Shown here: positions 6,028-6,143 of the stretch, piece by piece
Layout: each line of letters starts with the position of its first letter
Numbering within the stretch: position 1 is the stretch's first letter
NCBI GenBank assembly: GCA_039819565.1
Contig: JBCBRU010000548.1
Location: 1-6,143, forward strand
Origin: JAHQVK01 sp039819565
GTDB taxonomy: Bacteria; Myxococcota; Kuafuiibacteriia; Kuafuiibacteriales; Kuafuiibacteriaceae
Reading direction: 5' to 3'
Length of the DNA stretch: 6,143 nt
The notes under the pieces: generated by a model
Databases searched by the model: none
What the model saw: only the letters and a program-made list of their open reading frames with translations
Told to the model about the DNA's origin: nothing
Program-made: the position numbers and the translations under genes

Positions 6028-6143
6028 CCATCGGTAGGGGGAGAGGATCTCCTCGAGGGCCATGGGTTCTACGGCTCCCGGTGGATAGCTGCAGGCAGCT
6101 CCGGCGTCATTCGAGCCCCCTGCGTCGAGCCCGCTGTCCGGAG
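6024..6143. repeat. Direct repeat, copy 2, ending at the window edge
   Basis: Identical to 5858-5977 and separated from it by 46 bases (5978-6023). It stops on the last base of the window, and the match may continue beyond it. This suggests either an unresolved assembly repeat at a contig end or a very recent tandem duplication of the gene's 5' part. Confidence 0.97.

Noticed and set aside
1..6143. tRNA, rRNA, CRISPR arrays, transposases or integrase sites
   Set aside because: No cloverleaf, no regularly spaced short repeats, no transposase-like frame and no terminal inverted repeats were found; the only sizeable repeat is the two-copy 120-base pair at the right end.

Overview
The window is GC-rich bacterial DNA with five protein-coding genes and no RNA genes, IS elements or CRISPR arrays that I can see. 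The likely source is an uncultured deltaproteobacterium or myxobacterium (Myxococcota). This rests on the high GC, the Asp/Ala/Gly/Ser-rich linker typical of myxobacterial surface lipoproteins at the right edge, and a probable selenocysteine codon, a trait common in deltaproteobacterial lineages. The assignment is an inference, not proof.

Layout, left to right. Bases 1-2550 (minus strand) hold a glycogen phosphorylase that is complete through its catalytic and cofactor-binding parts, but its last residues depart from the family just before the window edge. Upstream of it, same strand, is a small SRPBCC/START-like protein of unassigned role (2611-3108). A 121-base divergent intergenic stretch separates it from a plus-strand beta-ketoacyl-ACP synthase III (3230-4348) of the Pseudomonas PA3286 type. 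This gene converges on a minus-strand membrane fatty-acid desaturase (4401-5243), with a hairpin in the 52-base gap. The right end (5358-5987, minus) is a thioredoxin-fold, probably exported, protein.

The most interesting item is that last gene. A single in-frame TGA (5730-5732) sits exactly where the first cysteine of the thioredoxin CxxC active site is expected, giving U-P-A-C. Protein-like sequence continues in the same frame on both sides. Downstream of the TGA there is a hairpin whose 3-base loop begins with G and lies 22 bases from the codon, as expected for a bacterial SECIS element. Ordinary TGA stops and TGG tryptophan codons elsewhere in the window argue against a recoded genetic code. 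I therefore read it as a selenoprotein of the redoxin (TlpA/peroxiredoxin-like) superfamily rather than a pseudogene.

The gene's N-terminal end is obscured by a perfect 120-base direct repeat. The second copy ends on the last base of the window, which looks like an assembly edge or a recent tandem duplication.

Functionally, the window mixes storage-carbon mobilisation (phosphorylase), fatty-acid chain initiation or salvage plus desaturation (ketoacyl synthase and desaturase), and envelope thiol/selenol redox chemistry. Only the ketoacyl synthase and desaturase have an obvious metabolic link, and they are convergent rather than in one operon.
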